NCBI GenBank assembly: GCA_907163375.1
Contig: CAJQUW010000469.1
Location: 1-64,000 of the forward strand
Reading direction: 5' to 3'
DNA: 64,000 bases
Source: Prostheceraeus crozeri
Taxonomy: Eukaryota; Platyhelminthes; Polycladida; Euryleptidae
The first letter of the stretch is position 1. Each line of letters opens with the position of its first letter. Position numbers and translations under genes: made by a program. This document shows, in pieces, positions 45,146 through 56,822 of the stretch. Below the pieces are notes generated by a model. That model ran no database searches. It saw only the letters and a list, made by a program, of their open reading frames with translations, and was not told the origin of the DNA.

Positions 45146-47345
45146 TGGTGTGCAATTCTCGTCTTGCTAGGTTGCTATTTGGCTTACTAGGAAAATGAGG
45201 TAGTAAATACTCGTTCTGATCTAGTACATACTTTCATTTGAGAAGTAACTTCTAGAAATTACTTTTTATGCATACGAATTTGTCTAGTTTATACTTACGA
45301 GTATTTACTAGGAAGTACGGACTTGGAAGTTACTTCTTATGCATAAGAAAATGCATCGGAGTATATACTTGCTAGTACAAACTTGGTGAAATGGAAGTTA
45401 CTTCTACTAGTTACTTTTTATGCATACGGGCCAATGTCTTAATTCCAGTTCACTTCTATCGATTGCTCATTGAACGGATTCGACACTCCAAAGTTGTCCT
45501 CCTCCGAGCCAATGACAAGAGCTGTTGCTGCCATCATCAAACGCAGCAAGTTATTGTAGAATCGTGTCAGCTTCGTTTCGATGATTCAGATAAGTACTTT
45601 CATCCCTAAGTACGTTTTAAAAAATCAAAATTTGCTCTGTGGACCCTTGAAAAGAGTTCGCTATATCCGAGAGTTCGTTATAACCGAGTCCGTTATAAGT
45701 GGATTCTACTGTATCTGCAAAAGCTGTCAAATGAAATTCTTCTGATTTCAGAGGTACTCCATGATAGGCATCTTTCAAATCCACTGTTGAAAAGAAATTG
45801 TGTCCTTGTATTTTTGACAACACTTCAGAGATCAGTGGAACAGGAAAATCATCAATTTTTGTAAACTTGTTAACTGTTTTTGAATAATTGATAACCATGC
45901 GTTTTCTGTTATTGGGTTTCGGAACAATCAAAACTTGAGAACGCCAATTGGAATGAGACCTTTGAATTATGCCATTTTTCAAAAGTCTGTTCACTTCTGT
46001 GTCGATGAATTCTTTGTCAGAATCAGAACAATGTCTGGACGCGGTTCTTATTGGATTTGTGTCATTTTCCAATGTGATTACTGGTATCGGTTCAACTTTC
46101 ATCAAAGCAGGTCTATCAAACACGCTGGAAAATTCTCGTAATATTCCGCTGTTATTGTTCCGGTCGATCTCATTCACTGATGAAATCACCAAGGCTGGTA
46201 AAGGACCATGAAAAACAAAATTGACAGCTGAAAACTTCTTCGGATCTGCTGTACCAAGAATAGCTTCATCACACAATTCATGAACAATGTAAACCTCACT
46301 GCCCAATGTGCAATTTTCCAACTCAAACTTGCCAATAAGCATCAATGCTAGCTTTGTTTGCCGCTTTTGCAGTAAAAAGTTCATTGCTAACATGTACCTT
46401 CAAAGTTTCAGCTAATTCTTTGCTTATATTGACATATCGCTTCCGGGGTCAACCAGCCATTGTACGTGTTTACCGTTTACAATGGAATTGATAAATTTTC
46501 TGTCAGAAAAAATCGTATTCAGAGTCCCGATTGTCAAATCCTTTGATGTCACAGTTGAAACTCTTTGGACAATCGATTTACAGACAGATTCTAAGTGACC
46601 TACTTTCAAGCATTTTCTACACTGTTTATCTTTGGCTGGGCAATCTAATTTTCCATGAAGTGTTTCAGAGCCGCACCAAAAGCATTTCTTTTCAACATTC
46701 TTCTTTGAAAATTTGCCAAATTTTGTTGATGAGACTGCTGAAGTAAAGCATTCATCAGATTCGCTTGTAATCTTGGAAGACGCCAATTCTTCTGCTTCAG
46801 CTGCAATGACAGCGTCAGCTAAAAAGAAGTTTTTTTGATAGTGAGCGAAAGTTCGGCAAACATTTCTTTTTGCATTTTCTGAAAAAAGACCTTGACAAGA
46901 GGCATTCCGAATCGTTTCATCCAAAAAGGCTGTTGGGAAATTGCAATATTTTTCTATTGCTCTGAGTTCGCTAACGTAATCATTGATTGATTGATTCGAT
47001 GATTGTCTTGTTGAATACAATCGAATGCGTTCTTGTAGGATGCTTTTGTTTCGTGAAAGTTTTTTCCGCAGAAATTCGACTGTTCTGGTATATTCTGTGA
47101 CTTTAGCGTCTTGCTCATTTTTGGTTAATGTAGACCAGTACATAGCAAAAATAGGTCCAATTTGTTAATTTCTTCTGTCTTTGAAATTTTAACGTACCGT
47201 TCAAATTGTCTGATAAATCCATCGAAGGAGTCAGGGGAGTCTCCATTGAATTTTGGAGGACGCAGAGTCATCGCAAATATCAATTTATGAAACAAGATAA
47301 ACATTAAGTATCGAAAATTGATCGTTGATTGTGGTCGTTGAAAAT

Positions 47346-47578
47346 TGTGGTATAGGTTCACGTCTATTTATTTCAACGATCACAAAGCAAGGTAGTGACA
47401 ACTTTAGTTCAAATTCAAAGTAACGTAGGCTATACATGTACGTGTAGATATTCATGGTATGATGACTGTGACTGTGGTATATGGTCACTATGACAGTGAT
47501 TATGATATGGTGACATGGTATGGATTCTATGACAAAGTCAGCACAAGTCAATGGATAGAGTAACACAGATATATCACA
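47346..47578 (-). repeat. 5' LTR of the gypsy-type element
   Basis: Matches the other LTR, and is about 10 bp longer because of short-repeat differences in a TATGAC-type stretch. The outer flank carries the CAATA duplication. Confidence 0.92.
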
Positions 47579-47583
47579 CAATA

Positions 47584-50500
47584 TATATATTATCGTTTTC
47601 TCGCGTTTCTTGTACAATATTGTAGCTGATAGAGGATGCCGAATGTTGCGTTGATTCCTCAGGTGCCTCGTTTTTAAATGGTGCGCTTGCCATCTGGAAA
47701 TGCTCGGCGTACTGCCAAATGGTATGCGTACCACACCTTGAAGACAACAGCCCTATTAGTATATTCAATTGGCAGATCGCCCATGTTCTGTCTGGTCAGT
47801 TGTGGTCAGAAGACTAAGAAATCGAAAATTTTGGTCAATTCATTCACTGATGCCTGCAGTGGAACTGCGCAATCAACAAAATTTAGATTATCCCCAACGA
47901 ATCAGGCTGTTGATAAGCTTTCAGATGAATTTGCATAATACTAGGAACAAGCTCACTCAGTTTTAAATTATTAGCTTGATTGATTGAATTATTCGTGCGA
48001 TGAACAATATTCTTAACGGTCAACTGCACACGAAGTAATGACTTTTTTGAAGTGACACTGGAGATTTCAAGTCTGGGTCTATAAGAATGCTATGTTATTA
48101 ACTGAAAGAATATATCAGTTTTATCATGCAAGGTCAGCCCATCCGCTCACCGACATGCTCTACATTTTACTGAGTCATATCATCTCTCGCAGACTTTGTG
48201 TTTGATTCGAAAGCACAGACCTGGCCGGTTGAGCATATGAACATGCAAAACTAACATCTAGTGATGAATCATTTCTGTAATGGAGCTGTTGTTTTACTCA
48301 CGTGTTTTCTGAACTGGTAGCCTCAAATCATCTCAGTCAGCACGATATCTACACTGAGAAACGTATCTGTGTGATTAACGCATCGCTGTCATGTTATACG
48401 CTCTTACTGCACATTTTCCTTCGTAGACCACTTAATTGCATGTCATCCAACAAAGAATCAAGCTTCAAAATTTTTCCTCAGAGCACATTGAATGTGCTAT
48501 CGGCACCCGGTGAGCGTGAATTCAGCACAAGGCAGCTTGACATAATTTGCATTAGGATATGAGCTTAGTGGCAAATTGGCAATTGATATCTCTCCATAAT
48601 TACACAGCAACATTCGCAAATGGTATTTCACATTTGTGAAACGCAAGACTCTTGACAGCTTTAGGCATTCAAAAACCATGGATATTATACGTGTTGCCCC
48701 AATTTCTACGAGTCCATAAAAATAGGCCTATTCACGTATTACTTACATTGAGTTAATAAGTAATACAAGCATTCGCCATCAAAGGGAAAATTCTTTGGGA
48801 AGTCAGATTTCTCGAACCTCGAGATTTCACCCATGGAGATTAAAAGAAGTTGTAATTTCACACAGAACCATAGAGTAGATATATTTGGTAGAGTGGCAAC
48901 TCCGCATTTATTAAATCCCACATGTGTATACACTTTCGATTTTATTAAATGAACTCAAGGGAGATGCAGTCGGAATTGTTTCCAAATGTTAGATGTGCAA
49001 ATGTTTGCAGTTTTGAAGAAATTGCAACGGAATTGAGTGATCATGATTGTAATGCAGAGGGAAATTATATTATTTTGCAGATTCCGTGTCATGACAGCCT
49101 TGGAGAGGTAATGTTTGTTAAATAAACAATTCGATAGGTTGCTATTACTTTCATGCTCAACCTCAAGAGTATTTCCTTAAGCGTGATCATATCACAGGCA
49201 ACCTGCCACTGGTAGAGCAAAGTCACATAATCAAAGACAATGATTTCAATTAACTTTAAAAGATATAAATGGGTCCACATCACTATTCAGATTCAATAAA
49301 TAAATCATGAATTTGTGAATCATAAAATCATGCCGGTGAAAATTGAATTAAAAACTTGAAATTTCAGCCAAGAAAGCACGAATAATATCGTGACCTTTTC
49401 ATGAAGACTTTCATTATAATACAGATCATGAAATTCCCTTGATAATCAGCTTATTTTTCGCTTAGTTAGGATGCTTATTAGCAAATATTCATTCCTTTTG
49501 GTATCCAACTTGTTTCATACTACTTATATAGAAGAGTCATCTCGGTAGTAGGCCTATGTAAATTGGCAAATTTTGACATTTTTGACTTTTTCACCACGGG
49601 AACGTAATCTCCGCAAAAAAACTGAATCTTTTCATATAAAATTTTCACTGTATACAGATACTTTTTTGAGTCGACTCTCTACCTATATATATCACTACTC
49701 TATGCATGGAACCTTATACAAACCTTTCAAAACAATCAGAATCTCATTTATATACAGCATTAGTCTGCAGCAAGCACTGCAGGAATAAATGTTGAAAATA
49801 TGTAGAATGAATACAAAATGTACTTATAGGTCTGCTGTTTGATTATTGGTAAACAAATCAAATTGACTACAATGTGTCACAGGTTAACGTGAGATTAGCG
49901 AGAAATTGTTGAGGCTGAATGAAATCATTTTAAAAAAGAATATCTTGTAGAACACGCTTAAATTGACACGAAAAATTCCATCAGTGTAAATACCTACAAT
50001 AACACGCCCACAATTTCAAGCATGCGAGGTATGACTAAAAATTATTGGGACTGCTTCTAAGGCAAATTTTATGTACGACTTTGCTATTCTCGCTGACATT
50101 TATCAGACAGATGTGGCATAAGTTAATAATTATCAAAAATGTGATGAAAATAATTAAATATGTGAAATGGCGTGCATCATGTGAATTCAAGAAGAAAAGA
50201 TTTCAGCTAATCACATTTTTCGCCAGATTTTTGCCAAATCTGTTAAAAAGTGCTATAATGAGGGCATTCAGCTGAACGCCACATTCATTTATTTACATGA
50301 TCTCCACCATATTCAATCACCACAATAGTCTAAGAGAACTGTGGTTAAGAACCACTGACAGATTGAAAGGACAGATCGGACTTGATCTGATGCTGTTAAA
50401 ACATGGGAAATGTTTATGAATACGCGCGGACGAGCGTTTATAGTTTGCGCGTCGTCTACGGTTGTCTGCGCTGCCGCTTGAACCCCGGATGAACTGCTAA

Positions 50501-50778
50501 GCACGTTCTGTCTTCCCTGAGCATGAAATTGAGGTCCTATCACATTGTTTAGCCTCTGATACATGCAGACACATGAGACGCAAAGTCTATATAACAGGAC
50601 TGCCAACTATACCAACTTATATAGCCTAACAGATGTTGCAGCAATGTCCCCCATAGCCACGGATGTTTAGGGTCATGTGTAATTACGCGTGAATTACGTG
50701 TGATTGAGCGTGGCATGTCACCTAGTGGAAGGTACAACCACGAACTTGCTATGAAATTTCTTTCGTACCCGCTCATCT
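47584..50778. other. No gene seen
   Basis: About 3.2 kb of spacer. Open frames are short and unassigned, and no TIR pair or target duplication was supported. Confidence 0.5.
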
Positions 50779-50779
50779 A

Positions 50780-52119
50780 TCAAGTTCTTTGGAGCTGATG
50801 AATGAATTAAAAGCATTACCTATTGATCAAATTAATGATAATCATGTTTTTATTTCATTAGATGTTGTCAATCTATATCCGAGTGTTCCAATTGACACTG
50901 CTTTGCGAAATATTTATGAATTTTCTCAAGCTCATTGGTCAAAAATAGACAGTTTAGGTATCAGCGTTGAGCAATTTCTTACCATGATGAAGTTTGTTTC
51001 TTACAACTATGAAATAGAACACAATAATAAAGTCTACCTCCAAATAAAAGGTTGTCCCATGGGGTCTCATTACGCTCCACCACTGTCGATCATATTTATG
51101 CATTTTGTAGAAGAAAAAGCAATGACATTGATAAAATCAAAACTGAATCTAAACAATGCTGTTTATAAACGGTATATAGATGACTCGATCATCGGACCTT
51201 TAGAAAAGAATATTAATGATTTCGAATTTATTAAGAACACTTTTAACGCAATGGACGATAACGTAAAATTTACTCTTGAAGTCCCTAAAAGAAGGAAACT
51301 CAACTTTTTAGATCTAACAATTTGGATAGAGAATAAAAAGATTGTGTATCAAAAGTACACTAAAGAGCTAGCTCAGGAAATACATTAAAGAAGGACAGTT
51401 GGCTACCTAGTAGTGTAAAATCAAATTTCGTAAAACAAAGTATTTTGAGCGTCCATGAGAGATGTAGTGAAACACTCAGTAAAGATAAGGTGACTCAGTC
51501 GGAAAAGCAATGCCTAAATACACTTAAGGCTAACGGATATAGTGAAAAGGATTTTGTCATGGCAAAGAGACCAACTAGGAAAAATAACAAAGACAATACC
51601 GACAAGTGCGTTTTAAAGTTACCCTACATAAGTGATAGTTTAGTAAGAAAAATCAATTACTTAATTCGTAAACATAAATTGAATGTGCGGTTTGTAAGTT
51701 GCGGTAATTAAAAGTTGCGCAATGTCTTGAAAACCAAATCAACAATAAAAAAACATGATAATTGTAAAGTATGTAACCAGCTACCAGAGAAATTTAACTG
51801 TGAAAAGACCTGCGTGGTTTATCAATTCACGTGTAATAAATGTAATGCTAAGTACATAGGAAAAACTTCTCGTCCTTTTTATGTAAGGTATAATAAACAC
51901 TACAATACTATTAAAAACAAAAATAGTGTAAGTGCTTTGTCAGATCACACCAAAATTTGTGACGTCAGTAGCATAGAAGATTTTAGCGTTGAATATTTGA
52001 GATGTCTGAATGATTCGGTTGAAACAAGTTTGGTGGAATCGCGACTTATCAACTTGCACAAGCCAAACATGAACAGGCGTCACGAAACAGCAGCAGGAGC
52101 TGTTCTGCTACAAGTGTAA
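50780..52119 (+). pseudogene. Penelope-like retroelement: reverse transcriptase and GIY-YIG endonuclease (5'-truncated)
   Basis: 50789-51388 covers reverse transcriptase blocks: ISLDVVNLYPSVP (first catalytic Asp), QIKGCPMGSHYAPP, and YKRYIDDSIIG with the catalytic Asp pair, then RRKLNFLDLTI. 51445-51711 holds the thumb/linker region. 51715-52119 holds the Cys-rich linker (CKVCNQLPEKFNC) and the GIY-YIG nuclease (FTCNKCNAKYIGKT, RPFYVRYNKHY, ESRLINLHKPN). It makes cDNA primed at nicked target DNA. The N-terminal part before the palm is absent, and the coding region has about two breaks, so this copy is dead. The tail carries a hammerhead-like motif and repeat C. Confidence 0.92.
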
Positions 52120-52154
52120 AAGTGCATAAGTCATTCATTATTAAGTGTTCTGCC

Positions 52155-52186
52155 ATTGACAAAGGGTCTGGACCCGAAACGTCTGG
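52155..52186 (+). ncRNA. Hammerhead-like motif in the Penelope tail
   Basis: GGGUC-UG-GACCC forms a perfect hairpin (stem II position) directly followed by GAAACGUCUGG. The 5' box reads UUGACAAA in place of CUGANGA. It lies 36 bp after the endonuclease stop, where such motifs are known in Penelope-like elements. Probably a relic. Confidence 0.4.
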
Positions 52187-52261
52187 CGATTTTTATTTTC
52201 TATTCATTTTACTCGGCATTAAACATATCGGGAGAGTATTGAAATTGGTTTTACATTCGCA

Positions 52262-52412
52262 TTCACTATTACGATTCATTCCCTCATCTATTACAAGCTT
52301 TGCATGCAGAAGTGTCTCTGTATTTTGTTTTACGCAGAAAGTTGACATCAAGACAGTGACAGCTATGCAGGAGAATAAATAATTTGTTATATTTCGGGTC
52401 TAGTTATAGGCC
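52262..52412 (+). repeat. Repeat C, copy 2 (tail of the Penelope-like element)
   Basis: Matches 11490-11640. Its place directly after the endonuclease frame and hammerhead-like motif suggests it is the element's 3' untranslated region, including GAATAAATA. Confidence 0.6.
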
Positions 52413-53095
52413 GGAGTCCCATTATTTCATAGGACTCAGAGAAGCGGAAACGTGAAGCATCGTTCTATTCCTCAACATGCACCGGTCGTTCAAAGCAAGA
52501 AGAAGCGTTGCGCAATGTACTGTCAAGAGAACAGTGAGTGTGGAAGTCATATTTTCTGTAGATGTTGTGATATTGCTCTTTGTTTCAATCTCCAAAGAAC
52601 CTGCTTCTCTTGTTGCCACCATCAACAGAGAAGTTTCAAGTTCTATTTCCTATTTCCTATTTCATCAACTATCAAAATGTAAGCAGTCACTGACGTAATC
52701 ACACATTCTCAAAAATGAAACCAAAGTTTCCTCATGTGCAGTGGCATAAAGATGTAGAATAAATTTTATGACACTTCTTCCTGGTTTTTTGTATAGCAAT
52801 AGCAGCTGCATCCAGGCGACCTCAGACAATCGATTCCACAGCTCAATGCCTCCGGCTTTCATGAGGTCGAAATGATATTTCAATGCACCTTGCTCCTGAC
52901 AGCAACCTGAAAAATGGGTTGGCAGCTGGGAATCGAACTGGGCAGTTGCTTTATTCTTCGACTAATAGAGAATTCTCTCCACTTTAAGGAGATATCTAGG
53001 ATCTGCAACACCGAGCATTTTGTGCAATCGGGTAACTGATTATTTGAATCGTGAGATCACCGGATTTGGGGAATCTGTGGCATCCAGTAAGACTT
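52413..53095. other. Spacer with a tRNA-like B box
   Basis: Minus strand 52900-52990 contains AGTTCGATTCCCAGC, a tRNA B-box-like word, but no convincing A box or cloverleaf. It may be a SINE relic. No gene was recognised. Confidence 0.35.
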
Positions 53096-53099
53096 GAGT

Positions 53100-53340
53100 T
53101 ATATTACACTGCAAACTGAAGTTTACGAAAGCTGGCAGATTTTGACTACGAAATCGATGCACAAAACGAGAATAACAAAATGTACGAAAGCGCTGTTGCT
53201 CGTGCTCATACACTACGAAAGTGACTGCCTTTCCTATTGGATGATAAAGATCACCCAATCACTTTCGTACATTTTGTTATTCTCGTTTTGTACATCGCTT
53301 TCGCAAGTAGCTTTGGCATTACACAGTTTACAGTGTAAGG
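53100..53340. repeat. Fold-back, about 240 bp
   Basis: Outer words TTACACTGCAAACTG and CAGTTTACAGTGTAA are inverted. The inner arms 53150-53190 and 53261-53297 pair almost perfectly (CAAAACGAGAATAACAAAAT). No coding content. Confidence 0.75.
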
Positions 53341-53940
53341 CAAACGAAAAGATTGTGGGCACTATGCAATTCTCAACGAAGTCCTTGAAATCTTCGCAAA
53401 GTGAGCTTCTCAATTTTGAATATTTCCCATTGAATAGAACAATAATCTTCCAGTGGTACAGTCTTTATTTGTGTTTCAATAGTCTTCTGAGACTTTACTT
53501 GTATCATTATATTTTTATAATAGATTTGTTTTGAAGTTAACGAAGCTCTGCGTCATCAATAGAGCAATACGTAAGAAGAATGTCGGGACAATCATTGGAG
53601 AAAATTCCGATTCCCCGAGATGTCTCGATTAAGCGGAGTACACTGCACCGGCCAATACACCAAGACATACTTCAAAATGCAATCCGCAGAACACGAATGT
53701 CTGTCTAAACAAACCAATCTATCTTCGTCCTGCATATTACTGCCAGTTTCCTATAGGCCTAGACGTACATTAACCATTTTGCATTAAAAGTCTGAGAGTA
53801 TCTTTCTAGTCTGTGCCCGAGCGGAATGTCAGTCTGCAATCTTTATGGTTAACATCCACAGTTAAGCCATGAGAAATAAACGCAGCGTAGACAGTGTGCA
53901 GTCCTTCAGCCTGTTTAGCCATTCTAGATATTTTAAGCTA
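53341..53940. other. No gene seen
   Basis: Spacer. The frame extending to 53534 (+) is of low complexity and hydrophobic and is not supported. Confidence 0.4.
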
Positions 53941-53952
53941 GTCTGAGTGGAA

Positions 53953-53990
53953 CTGACGAGCCCTCGTCGGACGAAACGCAGCATTATAGA
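53953..53990 (+). ncRNA. Hammerhead ribozyme candidate (best core in the window)
   Basis: CUGACGA (the full conserved 5' box) is followed by GCCC-UCGUC-GGAC, which pairs except for one C-A mismatch, and then GAAACGCAGCAUU. Box, stem II and GAAA stand in hammerhead order and spacing. A related relic with the same stem mismatch lies at 24176-24210, but its 5' box is lost. Stem III and stem I pairing are weak, so cleavage is uncertain. No Penelope coding part is attached. Confidence 0.4.
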
Positions 53991-54157
53991 GTTGCGGAAG
54001 ATCTTGGGAGAGCAGTATTCCCACAATCCATGAAGTAGACAACAACACTTCTCCTTTACTGTATTCTTGATCAAAAGCTTGTGGTTACATTATCTGATTC
54101 GAAGTTTCAAAGAAAACGATCTAATTTAGATAATCATTTTTTCAAGAAGAAATTTAC

Positions 54158-54358
54158 ACAGATGTTTCTGGCAAAGTATGTAGTACTAATGAAGCATTCA
54201 TATATAAGAAAGTCATCGTCGAAAATAGATGTTTCTGATATTCTGATATATTCATCAAACGGCTTAGAATCTGAAAAGTCCTTGTGTAAGCCGTTATTTG
54301 GCATTAACTCGGCAGTCTCAAGTAAAGAATTTTCTTCATCAGTCAAATATTTCATCTC
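54158..54358 (-). other. Possible host exon
   Basis: A minus-strand open stretch (EMKYLTDEENSLLETAEL, then DSKPFDEYIRISETSIFDDD) has the composition of real protein. It is preceded by an acceptor-like TTTTCCCGAGTTCTTCAG and ends at a donor-like GTAAAT. I recognise no family, and the neighbouring exons were not found. Confidence 0.2.
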
Positions 54359-54641
54359 TGAAGAACTCGGGAAAACAACTTAGATAGATTCATTTCAAGC
54401 CATCAATTGGGAGCGAATATGTAAACACCGGATTTTGTTTCGTGATAAATAAACATTGCTTTTGCAAATTCTTCCCATTCATGAAAATATCTGCTTACTC
54501 GACGACGGGATAAATAAAATTGATGAATGCATCGATAATTGATATTCTGGCATGTGGAGAACTTTTCGATGCACTGGATAAATATGCGGGTTTTATAGGG
54601 CCATAATAGAGACTGAAGCCCGCGAACCTTCCGGTGGAATT

Positions 54642-54825
54642 GGGTTCGATTCCTGGGTCAGGCGAGTGCGGTCAGCGTGGCCTAGTGAAGAAGGTGCGAG
54701 CTCGTCTCCACCGCGGACTTCGGTTCGATTCCTAGATCAGGCGAGTGCGGTCAGCGTGGCCTAGTGAAGAAGGTGCGAGCTCGTCTCCACCGGGAACTTC
54801 GGTTCGATTCCTAGGTCAGGCGAGT
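54642..54825 (+). repeat. Tandem array of tRNA-like units (one partial, two full)
   Basis: Full units of exactly 79 bp start at 54668 and 54747. Each has A-box-like GTGGCCTAGTGAAG and B box GGTTCGATTCC; a partial unit precedes them. The array ends in a repeat E-like tail (TGTTGTCTTGCATTCACTTA). It parallels the array at 13701-13930. Confidence 0.8.
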
Positions 54826-54832
54826 GCGGTGG

Positions 54833-56141
54833 GTATTGTTGTCTTGCATTCACTTAGTAGTTGTCAAGTTGTATTCAACTTGAATATATATCAATGCAAA
54901 AAATACAGTTAGCTATATATTTCTTCTTTTGTCATTTGATATAAATCATTCATATTTAGTGTTTTAATTCATTGAAATTGCATGGCTACAATCGAGTTGA
55001 GATCGAGTAGGCTACAATGGATTCCTATACATGCGTTATCTGAGTCTGCATTTTAGCCTTTTGATATAGTTCGGGATGTTCTCCACCAGACAATCTTCAA
55101 CACAATGTCATTTGCTATGAGTTTCATGCAAATCTCTGCTCTATTTTATAAATGATATCATTATTGTAATAGTTACAATGATGTTCAGGTCAAACGATAT
55201 TACTCGTGTATTAGTATTTACATAAGCATTCTCATAATAATTTGTTTTATTGATAATCAATGATTTTAAGCAAATATACATAAATTATACAGCAGCAAGA
55301 TGTATACGCTTCTGTTACAAAAAACATAATCGTTGTGAAATTCATTTCGCTTCATCATTATTAATGAATTCAATGAATAATTTGAAGCACTAAGTGAGAG
55401 CTATGATCCATTATGCATATATTTTTGTCCATGACATTTATTTATTTTATTTATAGGTCACATTGCTATAGTGTGTCAAGATAATCATCTCTACCTAAAT
55501 AATGTCAATAATTAAGAAACAGTGATATTGTCTGATGGCAGAAACCTTAGGGAGGAAGTTTCTACAAAAGAAACACATACACGTAAAATTTGCCCTCTTG
55601 TCTCATAGTTCGCATCATATTTTCAACCTAGCATCATGGCTTTAGACGAAAGTTGAATACAACTGTGGCTGTTCACTATACCAAGTTGGGCCTGGATTGT
55701 CTTTCTAAATCAAATAATGTCAACGACAAAAATGCCTGTATGCAACTTTTACATAAATCCTTCTCCGAATTCTACAGAGATCCAAATTCTTTCATTTTAA
55801 ATTCTTACAAATTAATGATTCCTAAAGATATAGCCAATTCACTCCTTCATGGTCTAGCAGTAACTTGTTGGAAGACCAGAGATATCTACACTAAACTATG
55901 TGTTACATAGAGATATCATTTTGTTTATTTCGTTATCATACTCCCCATACATGAGTTTTGAATTATTTCTCCCTGTAAAATCCTTCCTTCTGATGATGAC
56001 CAAGGAGGTGGTCGAAAAAGATAAAGGTGTATGACATCAAAAAAATATTTTACAAATATTTGGGTTCCTAATTTTGATATTTGAAAAATGACCCAAGGTC
56101 TCTTTACATGCATTCATATCTGTCTTCTGCATCACACCCTT
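54833..56141. other. No gene assigned
   Basis: A/T-rich spacer. An open stretch at 55653-55910 (+), with no ATG at its start, reads like protein (ACMQLLHKSFSEFYRDPNSF) but matches no family I know. Confidence 0.4.
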
Positions 56142-56822
56142 TCACTCGTTCTTGGCAATTTGCCGCCATTTCCATCTGTCCTTTGCCTTCTCCTTCCAAG
56201 TCCTCCCATCTTCTTCTCTACTTTCCAGTTCTCTCTTGATGCAGTCCTTCCAACGAATCCTTGGCCGTCCTCTTCTTCTTGTCATTGTATCATTCATCTC
56301 TTCCACTTGTTTCACTTCCCTTTCGTCTCCCATCCTTACCACATGCCCTGCCCACCTCACTCTCTTTTGTATCACTTTCTGTGTCACCGTTCTCTTCAAT
56401 CTCACTTCCTCCCTCACCTCCGTCATTATTCGCTTCTCCAACAACCTTACTCCACAGATGCGCCTTATCCAGTTACTTTCACACACTTGCAACATCTTTT
56501 GCTGCTGCTGCTCAGTTAGCGTCATCGTTTCTAGTCCATATGTCGATGCTGACAAGACATATGTTTCCAAAACCTTTCCTCGTATCCTCTTACCAATTTT
56601 TCTGTCCGCCAGCACTCCTTTCACTTTCCTGTATGCATCAGTTCCGGTTTGTATCCTTCTTCTTAACTTCTGCATCGCCTCGACCATCTTCAGAGACCAT
56701 TCCACCAAGGTACACAAGCTTATCTACCTGCTTCAGTTCCACTTCCCTCACATCAGACAATTCCTTCCTGCTTATCCACATCACTTCCGTCTTCACCAAG
56801 CTCATTCTCAGACCATGACACG
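56142..56822 (-). mobile_element. 5'-truncated LINE, reverse transcriptase C-terminal end
   Basis: Minus-strand reading starts MSLVKTEVMWISRKEL then QVDKLVYLGGMVSEDGR. After a frame change near 56690 it continues with a helix-rich thumb and ESNWIRRICGV, KRVRWAGHVVRMG and RRRGRPRIRWKDCIKREL, to the stop at 56142. The W.GH..RM and RGRPR.RW.D signature marks the C-terminus of a large class of LINE polyproteins. Catalytic motifs lie upstream and are absent. Clade unresolved. Composition is G/A-rich, unlike the surroundings. Confidence 0.85.

Larger units (their letters stand above)
41879..45432. mobile_element. PIF/Harbinger DNA transposon (3554 bp)
   Basis: Perfect 24-bp TIRs beginning GGCCCGTATGCATAAAAAGT. 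A 3-bp duplication AAT lies at 41876-41878 and 45433-45435, the length expected of this superfamily. Many GAAGTAACTTC-like words lie just inside both ends. It carries the family's two genes in convergent orientation: a Myb-like DNA-binding protein (+) and a HARBI1-type transposase (-). It is the youngest layer of the nest. Confidence 0.93.
41460..45711. mobile_element. pogo/Tigger-like TIR element, split by PIF/Harbinger
   Basis: Ends CAGTAGGACCCACTTATGACG and, inverted at the right, CAGTAGAATCCACTTATAACG are of pogo/Tigger type. TA flanks it at 41458-41459 and 45712-45713. Its own sequence is about 695 bp (41460-41878 and 45436-45711). It contains further inverted TATATCCGAG / TATAACCGAG subterminal words and no clear transposase, so it is non-autonomous. 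It interrupts the reverse transcriptase region of the LTR element. Confidence 0.85.
40183..47578 (-). mobile_element. Ty3/gypsy-type LTR retrotransposon, broken, with nested insertions
   Basis: LTRs at 40183-40405 and 47346-47578 start TG and end CA, and the element is flanked by a 5-bp target duplication CAATA. Reading on the minus strand, recognisable parts are a gag region with zinc-knuckle cysteines (about 46424-47361), the start of a protease, reverse transcriptase parts (45713-46393 and 41054-41437) and an integrase C-terminal part (40437-41030). A polypurine tract lies at 40406-40418 against the 3' LTR. It is a fossil with several breaks and not all domains seen. A pogo-like element sits inside its reverse transcriptase. 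LTRs agree at roughly 95% by eye, so it is fairly young. Confidence 0.92.

Noticed and set aside
53094-53534. 146-codon plus-strand frame
   Set aside because: Runs through a palindrome and a hydrophobic low-complexity tail; no domain and no splice support.
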